From the NCBI GenBank assembly GCA_905178155.1, contig CAJINV010000015.1:1-64000 (forward strand): 64,000 nt of DNA, given 5' to 3'. The position numbers and the translations under genes were made by a program. Source of the stretch: Amoebophrya sp. A120 (lineage: Eukaryota; Sar; Dinophyceae; Syndiniales; Amoebophryaceae). Of this stretch, positions 11,762 through 24,376 are shown piece after piece; positions within the stretch are counted from its first letter, which is position 1; every line of letters begins with the position of its first letter. The notes under the pieces are model-generated. The model worked only from the letters and a program-made list of their open reading frames with translations. It searched no databases and had not been told where the DNA came from.

Positions 11762-14279
11762 CCTGCACCACGAGTGGGAGCGAGCGGAGCTTTATTGGCA
11801 CATGAGCTATAGAAGCAGCCGTATCAATTACTTACGAGTGGCCACAACGTACTATCATCATATTTTGACTCAAAGAAAAGTGCCACGACCCGCTGGCTTC
11901 CTCGGTGAGAAGTGCGCTGCGCGAGCAATCGTTCGTCTAAGTAAGCAGGGGCAGAGGGAAGCCGAAAAAACGAGTTGCGACCGCAGCTGTTCTTTCCACA
12001 TTGCAGTTGCAATGCTCCGGACACGTAAACCAGAAAACCACAATAGAAGCAGGAACACTGCAGATCAGAAATCAGAGACAAGAACTTTCGTACTGGCACC
12101 CACCGCAACAGGACGACCTCCTTGCGCGGATCTTACCGACGAAGGTGTCTGTTTGCCTTGCGAGTTGTATTTTTATCCATCATGTAAAAAAACTATGCTG
12201 CATTTTCGGAAAAATTACCAGTTTCAAGCCGAAGTTGAAGATTATGATTGTTTGAGACAGTCTCGTACTTGAGGCAATTTGCTCCTTGTGTTTTTTCGTG
12301 CTGCACGTATCACCAAGTAGTTTACTTCAATACTTGTCCTCTCATCCTCGTACCAAAGTGGGAGCGCGATAAATTTCTGTCCAATGGAGCAGCTTTGCTT
12401 GACGGATTCTAATTACACACGGCATCGCAGACTACAATCGTGTCTCGAAATACCGCATCCTCGTCCTCAATTATTCTTGAAATATTTCTAAGTACTGGCT
12501 TCATCCATGAATAAATATTCGTCTCAAAAATAGATCAAAATGCTGTTTGTAGTTTTTGTTGCGTACTTACCCCTGTAATTATTCAAACTAACTTGGTGAA
12601 GCGAGATACTCGTGCTCAGAAAAAGCAATTTTGTTCCGTCTGCGGGTAAAATAGAAAATGATGGCAAGTGTAAAGTGATCGTGTATACTAGAAGTGCAGC
12701 TGCAGGATTACAACAAAAGTCCGTACCCACAGCATTTCTTTTGTGGCACTCCGTTTGTGCAGTGACTCTGCGAAAAGCAAATAAAACATACGCTTGATCA
12801 TAGCGTTCGAAAAAACAAAATTGCATCTTGTTCTTGAATACTACTATTACTTGGTAAAGTACGGTAGCACAGAGAAAAGAAGGGAAACAGAGGAATTGGC
12901 TCGAGGGCGATTTTGCTTTTGACAGACAACAGAGAAATGTGCTGCAATGCAAGACTTTGTTTTTCGCAGCAACAATAGAACTAGCGTGGGCATGAAATTT
13001 CTTTCTACCCAACGCAATTCCTCGAAAACTAATTAGACCCAATTTCTTAGGCCTGAAAATAATGCGGATGCAAATTAGAGATGCCATGAAATATCGAGAC
13101 GACGATGGATTCCATGGTCACAGATGCTGATAATTTTGAAACCCACCGGCGAGAGGTATTTGCATGCCCCTCGACTTCAGGCGATGGTGCATTTAAATGA
13201 AGATAAATGTGTGCCACTCCATTCTCCAGAACGAAAAATGGTGAAAAAGTGAAACTCTGGATGTTGTAACGATTGCGTCTTTGCTTCGCCGCGGAGAAAG
13301 CAACTGGACACTCAATGTGTTCACGAATCTTGCGGCTTTCCCTGCTAGTGCAGCAAAAAGGATTTTCCTCCTGCTCCGCTGCCGAATCTAGAAAAGAATG
13401 CTCTGACGCCTGTTGACATCCGGAAACTTCCTGTGCAACAAATCCGTTTAGAATTAAAGTATGAAGAGTAGACATGACGTATACTGCAAACTGAAGCTTG
13501 CTATGCTCTTGCGAGAATTCTCATGCGTGAATATGGTCAGTGAAAAATGTGAGGATGGAAATATTGGTAAAGTCTAGTACTGGGAGAAATAAGTCTTTAT
13601 AAAATTTCCAGCACGCGCACGTGCCTTGAGAAAAATGATGCTTCGCTATCACGACTGACATTCGACAACTAGGACCGCATTTTGCGAAAACCAGAGATTT
13701 TTAGGGTGTTCATGGAACCTAGCGTGCATGCGCATCACACTTAGATTGCCGAAACACAAATGCAAAGATCTAGCACGACCTCAATTGAGAATAGCTCCAC
13801 CATCTGCTTTTGTCATTAGGTATCAAAAAAAGATCATGTAGAAACATTGCAAATTATTAATTGGATGCTTTGCAAAGCTAAACCGGAAAAACCATATCGC
13901 TGTAGATAAAGGATAATTAGTTAGTAGCTATTAATTAATTACTTGTTTGACAAACAAAATTTCCTTGACTGCTGTTGAACTTGAAATTGCGAAATGAGAA
14001 AATCTTTATGAAACAAACAAATAAAGGTTACTATCCTGAGCCACTTTCTCAGGACAAAAAAAGTCAAATATTGCATGTAGAACGTTGAAACTTTACCCCA
14101 ATAAGCAATTGTTGCACCAGATTCTTCGAATATTATTCATTGCTCACAAATGCACTATCAACATGATGCTACAAGACTCTCAGAAGCATGAATAGAAGCC
14201 GAAGTGCGCACAGATATTCATGGCTGCAGCGACGAGAGCTCCGAAACATGGACAGTTTGTATGAGCAGCATGAAAACAA
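11762..14279. other. AT-rich intergenic spacer
   Basis: About 2.5 kb with many stops on both strands. The longest minus-strand ORF (12524-13087) lacks any family motif and its codon content resembles noncoding DNA, so I see no gene. The region includes the 5' flank of the TBC gene and the 3' flank of the PPR gene. Confidence 0.5.
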
Positions 14280-17200
14280 CTATCTTGCAACTTCTTTCTT
14301 ACAAAGTATACTATTTTTACAAGTTTTCTTAACCTTGGTGGTCACTGGTCCGAAGAATGGTAGTTGTAGTACAAGTGCGGGTGCGTCTGCCGGGGGTTGC
14401 GCGTCGGGTCGATCTTTCGCCGGCTCATCGGCTCGGGGGTATCCAGGGGTAGAGAATCGTTTTGATTTAGCGCTACAACACACATCCCACTTCTTTTTGT
14501 CATGCCTGTAGGTCACTGCCACTCAAATCAGATGCTTCGCGTTCGCATGACAAAAAAGCATGCATGGTGAAACAGAAATAAGTGTTCTTGCGATAAAGCA
14601 AGAACGATCACCGGCATTCTTTTTGATAATCGCACTGTGACACATACTCCTCGTAGATGAATAACCGCGCCATGGCCTCCAAGCGACGGTGTTTCTGTAT
14701 TTTTCATTAAGGAGTATATTGATCGCGTTTTGTCATAAGTACTCATCTATCAATCTGCAAGCTTTTCTCGCTCACGAGATGTTTCTGTCGCTGTCCATTA
14801 CAGCACAGGAGAAATAACCGCAAGTAAAAAAAGTACGTTCCGCAGGTGCAGAATAGAAGCGTCCAAAGCGGCCTGGTACACGACAAAGTTGAAGCGCTTG
14901 TTAGAGTTATCAAATGCAAATATATCTGGGTCTGGAAGATCGCCATGTTTGTCATGCATATTTTGCGTGGCCCATGATGTGTGTAATGCATGCCATAGCG
15001 TCACAGATTTTTAGGGGGCTTCCTAATGCCTATTCCGCATGAGAAATGCCGTCCACGAGTGGCACAAACTGGGCGCCTCTTGGTTGTCATGCAATACAGA
15101 TTTTTTTGGAATCCAAAAACAGCATCACAAGCTGCAACCCTCCAGACACAGACAAATTTGCAGTTGATAAGAATCGTGCTTCGGCAACATCTTGTACTGT
15201 TTCAGGTACTCCACGCACTGTCCCACATCCTGCGCTACACCATGTGCCTTGATCATCGCGGCGGTAGCATGGCTGGATAGTTTTGTGTACATTTATTTTT
15301 TGCAAAGTCCTAAATTTTGTTTGGGAAAGAGACTGCTACTTTCCTCACTATCAAGACAAATTCGACGTCACAACAGAAAAATCCCATACAATGTAGTCGT
15401 CGTTTTTTCATCCCAAGTACAACTGCCGAGAATTATGCAGCAAACAAGCCAGTACGAGTTCCGCGCCGGCAAGCGCTTGTAGATGTCCAGCATGGCCCCC
15501 ACGTACTTGGCCGGTTCATGGCACTTTTCGAAGCTGCGAATGATGAGGGTGAACAGTTTGGTTTTGATCTCCACCTGCATCTGGCGCAACCACTTCAGAA
15601 AATGCCACACCAGGTTGAAGGCCTCGAACGGGCGGTCGGTTTCCAGGGGCTTCATCAACTGCACAATCACGTCGTTCAGCAGCTTCTCGTCGATCCCGTA
15701 GGAGTTAATCCGCTTCGAGTAGTGCTTGATGATGTAGTCGAAGGTTTTGGGGTAGTCAATGAAATCCTGCTTCGTGTCGTAATAATAATCCTCGAACCTG
15801 ATACGATTTGTTTCATTTGTCGCAAAGAAATGATTTATTATTGTCCATGACAAAAAATGTCACCTCCCGTCAGGGTCGCAACGCTTCAGTACACTCCGAT
15901 CTATCAGACGTGAGGAGGGCAGTCGAGAGCATCCTATAAAACAGAAAAAGTACTGCTTCCGAGGCTTGGTCGGATCGATGAACATGTGCGGCTCGGCTGG
16001 TACACCCGGACCCGGGTCGTTCTGGTAGTTGCGCCGCTTCACCTCGTACCACTTTTCCTGCACCAATTGCTGCGCACTGGCACCACGATCTTGGGCAGCC
16101 AGCTGCTGCTCCATGCGCTGCGTCGGAGAACCGTTCCCGTTGGGTAACTTGCTGCCACCCTGCTGCTGCTGCATAGTCATGCTATCCTTGCTGGCGTAAT
16201 TATTGTTGTTCGTCGACGATGGCATGTGCATTTGCGAGCTGAGATGCTGATGCTGTCCCGCATTGTTCAACATCCCGATCGCCATTGCGGAAGCGCTCTG
16301 CGGGGCCGCAGACGGTCCTCCGCTTAACATTCCGCTCGCGGTGGCCGTCGAGCGATTGTTCGAGTTCGGCCCGCCCAAATGAATACTTTGTTGCTTTTCC
16401 AACCCGGCGGAGGTGCTCGTCGATCCATAGCCGTTCGCGTGCTGACCGTGCAACATGTTGTGGGAGTTGTGCTGGTGATAGTGGTTCGCGTTGTAGTTTG
16501 CCAAACCAGATTTGGTCAAGCCCATCGTGCCGATGGAACCAGAAGTGGTGTTGTGCAAATTTCCGTAGTTCATCGTGCCAGCAGTAGTCGCGTTGTTGGT
16601 CAGCCCCACAGATCCATGGAAAGGATTGCCGCTCATGCTGCTGTCATTGTTTCCGTTCATCGTTGTACCTGTTGCACCTGGCAGCTGGCTCGCCATAAAC
16701 TGCTGGTGTTGATGGAGATGATCCGTAGCTGCGGAAGCTGGTTCTTGGTGGGAAGTGGAAGCCAGATGTTGTTGAGCCAATGTCGCTTGTTTCGGCTGCT
16801 GCGCGGAAGACATGTTACTTCCGGGGGCACCTGGGGCCGCTTGAGCGCCAACTCCGTACATCCCTGCCGGAGCAGTGCCAAAAGCAGCACCGGCCGGGTT
16901 GAAGGCCGTCGGGGGCACCACACCCGCGGCATTCAAGAACGGAAACGAGGTGGCAGGAGCGCTCGCTGGGTGGAGCCTGAAAGTCGGATGATTCTTCCCA
17001 TTGCTCCGTGAAGGAGTTTTCAAATTTTTTTTGCAATATATGCATGACAAGATCGATTTTTTAGAATGGTACTCATTGTAGAGTAAAAACCTAAACCAAC
17101 AGCAAGAAATACAATCCCATTCCCAATCCCGGCGGCGGAACCTGAAACGGGTCGCAGTACGGAGCAAAGTAGTACAGTGGCGGATGGTACAAAGCGGCCA

Positions 17201-20200
17201 GGTCCATCGGGGCTTGATTAAACATTCCGGTCGTGTCTGGAGAGCCGAAAAGTCGTTTTTCACGAATTACGAATTTGGATAACAAAGAGAACGTAGGACT
17301 GGGCTCACAGAGAACCAATCCTCATCTTCCGATCTAAATCTATCGATGCACGAAACTAGCGCATGACAAATTTCAAACGACAAACCTTTACCAAAATGAG
17401 TTGAAGAGTTATTACCTTGTCCCGCCATACTGTTCCCCGCGACAGCAGCACGTTGCTGATGACCACCAGCTTGCGGGAAATTATTGCTCAAGCCCGCAAT
17501 TTCCACGTTCCTCTCTTCCGGATATGCATTGCAAATATGTCTGGGTCTGTAAGGTTGGAACTTGTGATGCTAACTTTGGACTCCTAAAAAAATCTGTATT
17601 GCATGGCCAGCAAGACGAGACGCCCAGTTTGTGCTACGCAGGGAGGGCATTTGTCATGCGGGATAGGCATCAGGAAGGCCTCTAAAAATATGTGATGCTA
17701 GATCACGCATTACAGACAATCCTGGGTCATGCAAAATATGCATGACAAACCTTGTAACCTTCCAGACCCAGACATTTTTGCATTTGATACCGGACTCGCA
17801 GTGACGAATTCCTTCTCCAGTTGCTGGTTTAGTAGCAGGTTTTTCTCCATGTTCTCCAGGTCCGGACTGGCCAGCGACACCGTTTCCTCGTTGATCGAGG
17901 TGCGCCGATAATTCATCTCCACATCCTGCTCTGCGCAAGAGATCTGGTCCGACAACCGCTTCTTCTTGAAACCGCCCGGCGGCGGGGGCGGCGGCGGACG
18001 GTTCGGTGGGGCGTGCGGCGCCGGGTAGTCGAACTCCAACAGCGTCTTGGCATGTTCCTTGTCGATATGGTACGAAAAAAGTGTTCGAGTTTTTACACAC
18101 TTGTTGTAACTTTAGCAACACAAAGTGGCTTGGTATCATGACGGAGAAAACCTGTAATGCAGAGATCATAAGGAAAAACACGCATACTAAACCGAGTTTT
18201 CTGAGGTGGATACTTACTTATCCGGCATGACAGAACTTGTCTCTCTTACTTCTTGTCTCGTAACACAATGTGTGATTGTAGCACTTTTTTCTTTTGGTAG
18301 TCGAAGGCAGCAAAGTACTGGTCCGCGTTCGGCATCTATCCAACAAAAAAACAACTTTAGGTGTAACTTTGTGATGCGCAACATGCGGGACATGCATGGC
18401 AGGGCCCATTCAAGTGCATTTTCACGTACTATCTGTGCGTGACAGGTTTTTGTTGCCATGCCAGACAGATTTGTAATGCTGTTTCTGCAAAAAAGTTACA
18501 CCTACAACGTTCTTTTGTTGAATAGCATCTGCATCGAGGGATCTCCACCCACTTATCCCAAAGAAAAAAGCTAGCGCATGATACTCATTTGCAATGCAAA
18601 AATCAAGACACAGGAAAATCTGTATTGCGTATCTTAAACGGCGTGCTATGCGCGATCCCCTTGAGAAATCTTTCTGTGAATAATTGATTCTATGCATTAC
18701 AAATGTGGCACCCGAGCTTTTTTCTCTTCGATACCGCTCCCAGATTGAACAACTGCTCCGAGGTATCGCAAGAAAAAACCATCTGTCTCAAACCTTTGCA
18801 GACTCAGCATGAAACGGAAAACCTGCGATGCGTCAGACACCAGGGAAAACACATAGGAAAGACGACCTTCTTGCATGTTCAGCATGACAAAAAATCTTCT
18901 CAAGGAAGTTGTGCATCACAATTTTAGACTGAGACAGTTTTTTCTCACGATACGACGACGTCAAATTCGCGGTGTCGAACACGCTTTGTTGATGCTCGCC
19001 CAGCAGTACCTGCAATGGCTCCATGTTCGATTCCGCGATCTTGATCGCCTCGTCGGCAGTTTGGGCTTTCTTCAGCAAATCCTTGCACTTCTGCAAAATT
19101 TCCTTCCCGGCCGGGGTCGTGTCCTTGGTGTGTTCCAGCTGTTTCGCCATGGACTGGATTTCGTCCGCGATCATCTTCATCGAGGAGTCATGCTGCGGAG
19201 CGGAGCCGCCGGTTGTCGGGGCGGGCAGTGCTTCTGGTATGAGGAGGGAAAATGGAAACGATCAAGGGGACTAGGTCGACAAAGCAAAAACGTTTATCAG
19301 AAATGCTAATCCTGATGCTGGCCTCATCAAAACACCAAAGGCGCGTTTAAATGGATTTGGAAGGAGCATCATGGTTGAGCATGACAAACAACCGCTTTGC
19401 CCGTTCCCTAGCCGAATGAACGCAAATCTTCACGAATGCGACTCCATATTCTGACTTCCGTCAGCACGGGAGGAAGGTTTCTGCGGATTCGCAGTCTGCG
19501 CGCCCGCGTTCGTCGGAACAGTCGGCATAGTGCCCATCGGTACCTGGTTCACGGGCACGCCCATCTGCGCGGGGTGAAACCCAAACGGCATACCGGGCAT
19601 CGCCATCGGCATCTGCATCGCGGCAAAGTCCGCACCGAACCCCATCGCGGAGGGACCGTAGGCCAGGTTGCCTCCTCCGGCCATCATCGGGAAGTTCCCG
19701 ATCTGCAGCAGCTCGGAAGCGCCGATTGGCTGGAAAAAACCGGTGGGTCCGTAAAATGGGTCCATAAACGCGGCCGGAGCGGCACCGGGTTGCTGAAACG
19801 GAGCTGATAAGGATTTTGATATTAGCGAATAGCGATGTAATTGTGGTATCAGAGATAATTGTCTGGTAGAATTACTGGTAAATGCAATAAGGTGCTAAGT
19901 ACAAGGAATTCGGGAGCAAAAAAACGACGTCAATCCATACTGCAGAATACCTCCCGTACCCGGATTCATGACGCCTGCGCCTGCCTGCGTCACCACGCCT
20001 TCCGGCTGCTGCAGAAACCCTTGCATCTGCGCCGCAAAAAACGCCGGACTGGGGGTCTGCACCGCGAACGGGGTGGTCATGTCGCCCTCCTGGAGCGCCG
20101 CAAAAGTGGTACTCCCGGTGATGCCGAATGGGTTGTATCGAAAGGAAAAACGTCCCCACCCCCTAGTCAAGTTGGGAATCTAGCAACACAAGTCTCCAAG

Positions 20201-21356
20201 TTTTGGGAGCTGTGCACGACAAATTTCCCTCTGCAGTGTAATGCTGGTTGGCAAGTGACGCCGCATGAGAAAGCCATTTTCTCATGCTCTTTACAGCATT
20301 ACAAATTCCAAAACACGACTGGAAATGCCTCTCATCATGGAGCTGCGCATTACAAATGTTCCTGTCATTGCGCATTTGCATGACAACTCTGGGGTGGGGA
20401 CGTTTTTACATAGGATAGGTTGGGCAACGTGATCATCTGGTTGTTCGGATTGTTATTTCCGTGGTCCCCCTCTCCTTTCTCGTGCTTCCCACCCACCTGC
20501 TGTTCGTCATGGATCAGCAGCTTCTGCGAGTAGTCAGCGTCGTCGTCAAACAGTTTCTCCTCTGTCATGCGCTTGGCGGTCTTCGCATCGGTGATCGGCA
20601 GGGCCGAGTGCTTGTTCACTTTCTGATGCTGGTTCTTGCTATTCTGCGACGCAGCTCCATTTGCCGTGGAGGGTTTGTTATTCATCATTCCGTTGGAGGT
20701 CGTGTTAGAGCTGTTCCCGTGCGCCAGAAACCCCTTGCGGTTGCCGTGGTTCCGTTCGCCAGCCGTGCCCGCAGTCGACGCGTGCCGATGTTGGCCATTC
20801 TTCCCCGATGTCTTTCCGTTTTTCAGCGTCGCCGCTTGGTGATCACCGTTTGCAGTCGTTTTCGAGGAGCCGTTCTTGTGGTTTTGGTTGTTATTCATCT
20901 TCTGCGCTGTTGTGCCGTTCGTGTTCAACGCCGGGCTCCGCTCGGCACCGCCCTTCCCACCGGCAACACTACCCTTCTTGCCACCAGCGACGGTGGTTGG
21001 GTGCAGGTTCGAAGTACCAGTTGCCGATTTGTTCCAGTTTGCTTTCTTTTTCTGCTCGTTTTCCGTGGACAGAAGCAGCAAGTGCCATCCAGACGGATCC
21101 GTTTCGCCGGCGGAACTTATCGTAGGAAAAAAGCGTTTTACTGTAAGGATTTTGCAATTTTTGTATTACGCACAAATTTGTTCATCTCTTTCATGACAAG
21201 GAAAACTTGTCATGCATGCTTAATAGGGGACAACACATTTAAAAGCCAAATGCTTTGCATGCGTAGCAAGACGAATGCGTCTGCGTTCCATTCTATGCAT
21301 CACAAGCTTACAGTAAAACAGCTTTTTCTTGCGATAGAAGTTTGCATTTGTTTCAT
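14280..21356 (-). CDS. Pentatricopeptide-repeat protein with long low-complexity N-terminus
   Basis: Seventeen exons from the ATG at 21354-21356: 21356-21337, 21112-20418, 20130-19951, 19803 to about 19455, 19234-18953, 18758-18734, 18548-18525, 18331-18300, 18060-17790, 17517-17416, 17236-17113, 16976-15954, 15797-15456, 15272-15170, 14902-14837, 14694-14612, 14505-14280. Eight introns are introners; the others are GT-AG and nearly all phase-consistent. The N-terminal two thirds are Asn/Gln/Gly/Met/Pro-rich, with a helical stretch (MIADEIQSMAKQLEH) and a poly-Pro run. The C-terminal third has about three 35-residue helical-hairpin repeats, including KLFTLIIRSFEKCHEPAK, AAMIKAHGVAQDVGQCVEYL and NFVVYQAALDASILHL, which fit PPR motifs. 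PPR proteins bind RNA, usually in organelles; I see no clear targeting peptide. The last two exons are less certain. Confidence 0.7.
14908..15169. mobile_element. Introner, GTCTGGG family
   Basis: 262 bp with terminal inverted repeats built around TATCAA.TGCAAAT...GTCTG. Flanks are AGAGT and AGAAT (4 of 5 match). Removing the element plus one flank joins ...KHDS to NKRFNF in the PPR domain without a frame change. Confidence 0.88.
17523..17789. mobile_element. Introner, GTCTGGG family
   Basis: 267 bp, TATGCATTGC...GCATTTGATA, flanked by exact CCGGA copies (17518-17522, 17790-17794). Precise loss joins ...VTASP to EERNVEIAG. Its interior is inverted relative to the copies at 14908 and 38094, so the family inserts in both orientations. 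Confidence 0.92.
18066..18299. mobile_element. Introner, GAAAAAAGTG family
   Basis: 234 bp, TATGGTACGAAAAAAGTG at one end and its approximate complement at the other, flanked by exact GTCGA copies. Removal joins ...YFAAFD to KEHAKTLLEF in frame. Confidence 0.88.
18337..18524. mobile_element. Introner, separate sequence family
   Basis: 188 bp starting TATCCAACAAAAAAAC with inner inverted GGTGTAAC/GTTACACC, flanked by exact GCATC copies. Removal joins ...DPSMQM to PNADQYF in frame. Confidence 0.87.
18554..18733. mobile_element. Introner, separate sequence family
   Basis: 180 bp, TATCCCAAAGAAAAAAGCT...AGCTTTTTTCTCTTCGATA, flanks CCACT/CCGCT. Removal joins ...FNLGA to GGDPSMQM in frame. Confidence 0.86.
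18764..18952. mobile_element. Introner, GTCTCA subfamily
   Basis: 189 bp, TATCGCAAGAAAAAACC...TTTTTTCTCACGATA with inner GTCTCA/TGAGAC, flanks CGAGG/CGACG. Removal joins ...TANLTSS to EQLFNLGA in frame. Confidence 0.87.
20136..20417. mobile_element. Introner, AACGTCCCCACC family
   Basis: 282 bp with long inverted ends containing AAAACGTCCCCACCCC, flanked by exact GGTTG copies. Removal joins ...MITLPN to PFGITGSTTF in frame. Confidence 0.92.
21118..21336. mobile_element. Introner, GTTTxACTG family
   Basis: 219 bp, TATCGTAGGAAAAAAGCG to CTTTTTCTTGCGATA with inner TTTTACTGTAA/TTACAGTAAAA, flanks GAACT/GAAGT. It splits the PPR gene after codon 6; removal gives MKQMQTSAGETDP. Confidence 0.87.
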
Positions 21357-21535
21357 GTCCGCGACTTGGATGTCCTTGGTTTCTCGAGTGTGGAGGGAAA
21401 AAAGTAGACTTTGTGTTGCTATAGTGGTCGCTAAACAATAGACTACTAGTCTTCACGCATCACAACTTCACTACGGTATCCTCATCATGCCTGGTACAGC
21501 AACACAAAATCAACAGTGACGGTGCGTTCAATTCC

Positions 21536-22955
21536 CTAGTGCATGATGTCGTGGGCCTCCAAATCGTCCTCGTCAGTGTCGTGGTTTCCGGTAGAAGACG
21601 TGTCGGAGTTTCCGTCCTGATTTGTCGTGTTTTAAGTTCATCTACAAGTTCTACAACTTCATCATATGTGTGCATTACAAACAAGCACGGTCGTCGTTTA
21701 AAGGCACATGCAAAGTCACACAAAACAAACAAAACCTCACTTTTTCATACTCCCTTTATACCTGGCTACGAGTCATCAGGCGATCGCGGTGACGGCCGAA
21801 CGCTTCTCCAGACGAACGTTTGCGCAGATTCACGATCGGGTTGGCGTTCACGGACTCCGGGTATGGGCTTGCAAAATGAGAGGGGCCGAATTTACCAAAA
21901 GAAGGACAACTTATTGCTGGCGTAGTACATAGAGAAGGGGAAGAACTTGAGCTACCGTCTGACAAGCGCTGTAGAGCTTGGACAATCTAGATGCCATAAG
22001 GCGTTTAGTTCTTTCATGCAATGATCCTTTGATCTTAAAAAAGTTATCAATGACGGCGGCTGTGTTCACCACAGCATGTAACGCTCGGAGAAATTCGGAA
22101 GGAAGAAACATCATTTTTCTGGTTGATACCAAATTCGGAAGGCTAATCGTCGCGCCAGGTTTTTCGTCAGCGTGGAACCACATTTCTTCTTCCTCGGCGT
22201 ATCCGGACGAAATCTTGTGTCGGGTCAAAATTGAAATGCCATTCTGTCATCTATTTCGATGTCAACATGCAGACGATGGTACTCACTTCTTCCGCATAAA
22301 AAGTGGGCTATACATTCCGTCCTTCTGCACAGCAGGCACAGCACAAGCAACACACTCAATTTCAACATGTAGACACAAAATTTTTCCAAGGTTACGGTTT
22401 CCAGATCCAAGCCCGGCGGCGGTCCTTTGGGGCCGGTTTTCGTTGTGAATTTCCACGGCAAAGTATGGAGGAAAAACAAGCAATGCTGGAAATTGGCAAG
22501 GTCTATCTCAGTTCGGCAAATCATTCTTGTTTTACGCTTTGAGGGTACTATGCAGCAAATATCCTTCGCTATATCATCATGCAATAGGAACGAATTTCTC
22601 GCCTCTATTTCCCCGAATTCTAATTTTTCCTGTCGTACATCGATTTCGAAGCCTGCACTCCATCCTCCGTCAAAACGTCATCGTGGTCCTATTTTGAAAA
22701 TGAATTTGTCATGCTTTTCTTCAATCAAAAATATGCATATGTTTTTGAACTCGCATCTTGAGTTGTCATGCTGTAGGCATCAAAACACTAGAACGTCTTC
22801 TTACCTCCAACAACGTATTCCCCGCCCCGCAATACACCTTCGTCAAACCCGGATCCATCCCAGCCTTGTTGCGTGCAGCAGAAAAGGCCTCTCTTTGCTG
22901 CATCGCCACACGGTCGCGTTGGCTCGCCCGACCCGTCGCCACTGGTGATTATTCC
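21536..22955 (-). CDS. Unknown protein with acidic C-terminus
   Basis: The gene is pieced together from exons at about 22953-22805, 22470-22385, 22228-22130, 21867-21762 and 21616-21536. The first exon reads RDRVAMQQREAFSAARNK and continues to TLLE before a GT donor. The next contains TKTGPKGPPPGLDLETVTLE, the third EEEEMWFHADEKPGATISLP and the fourth VNANPIVNLRKRSSGEAF. The last exon begins at a good AG and encodes an Asp/Glu-rich tail (DTDEDDLEAHDIMH, then stop). The junction at 22129/21861 is in frame if treated as an introner, but its flanks match poorly. The start codon is not identified. No family is recognised. It lies 180 bp upstream of the PPR gene start on the same strand. Confidence 0.45.
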
Positions 22956-24376
22956 TTTTTGCTGGGGATAGTTTCTAGCTTCCAACCTTTTTGAAAGGTC
23001 GTACTGCCACTTTAAAAGTGCAAACGCGACGACTTGATCCTTTCGTTCTACTGCAATCGAATTTGTGGAGAGGAAAAACTAGTGTGGCTGTGTCCCACAA
23101 TCTTTGGAAAACTGCCGAGCTTGTATTACTGGAAACAAATTATATTGGAGCAAACTTCCTGCTGCCCTTTTGTATCCCGTGAGCTTGAAACCTTGAAGAA
23201 GTAAATCGTCGAGTCGGCCTAGGACGACTCCATCAAAAATTATAGACATCAAGCTCCACCAGGGCTTCGAGAACCAATTCCATGCAAATTTTTCCTCAGT
23301 TTTCCAAAGGTCGGGCTAGGGACTACTACAGAATTGTGCGTGGATACTTATTTAAAACGAAGTTGAAAAGTAGCCGAAGTAGTCAGTACACTAATCCCAC
23401 TGCTTGTGCAGCTAGAAGGATATGCTCCGAACTACTCCTACTGCTACGAATTTTTGTTCATTTGATTCCTTTTGGAGATCACTCTCCTGTGCTGATTGAA
23501 AAATAATGTTTGCATGTAGCACTGTAATAGGTCACGGTTCAGAAATGGTCTTTTTTTCGCGCGTTCTTTTTTGTCGCACTACTTCATAGTACATAATTGT
23601 CAAAGCAATTTTGCGTCTCTGGCGCCATACTCACATCAGATACGGAAAAGAAAGAGTTTGCAAGAAATGTCGCTTCGCTCGAAGAACAATGTGCGCACAA
23701 AGATGGAATGGCAGGACTATGGGAGGAACACAAAAAAGCGTCCTCAGGTGGAATGAGTCGGCACTACTCCTGCGGCGGGACACGCGCAGGCAGTTGGTGT
23801 TAGAATTCTTTTTGAGAGCGACTCTCTAGCCTCTTTCGACCAACCGAATACATATCTTCCGCCGGCAAAAAGTGTTTCTTTTTCTGTGATACTTAGAATT
23901 TGCTTGTTCTACAACTGACGCGGCTACGCTAACAATTTCGCTACATTCATAACTGATTTTGCAGTTTTTACAATCTCCGGAGGATAAAACGCAGGCTAAT
24001 GTAAAGCTAGGAAGCGCCTCCACCAGAAGTCCCGGGTTTCGGGGGTACAGGACAATTTGTGTGTGAGATAAACTTGCAGTTTGCGACTTGCATTAACTTT
24101 TCGTGTAAGTGTGATTGAGCTTGTTGTAATCAAATATCGCTTCCGTAGTTCTAAGCTGCTACTCATTAATACTTATTTCCATTACGTGTTGGGGTGATAC
24201 ACAGCGAACGCTGTTTCCTCGTACGTCGGAGTCACGGTAAGATGAAGCGTCACCACTCTAATATCCGACGTTTTTTTTTTTTGAAAAAAATATTCACAGC
24301 AAAATTTTTTCGTTTTTCGCGGAAAGGAAGGCGAACTGCTGCCCGGTGGGACGAGTGGCAGAGAACACCAAGCCAG
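22956..24376. other. Intergenic spacer
   Basis: AT-rich sequence lacking exon-like blocks. Small plus-strand ORFs at 23571-23829 overlap in three frames and look accidental. It contains a poly-T/poly-A run near 24270-24300 just past the end of the Lys/Ala-rich gene. Confidence 0.45.

Noticed and set aside
12524-13087. 187-codon minus-strand ORF
   Set aside because: AT-rich, Phe/Cys/Ser-rich, no motif, no matching exons; most likely chance.
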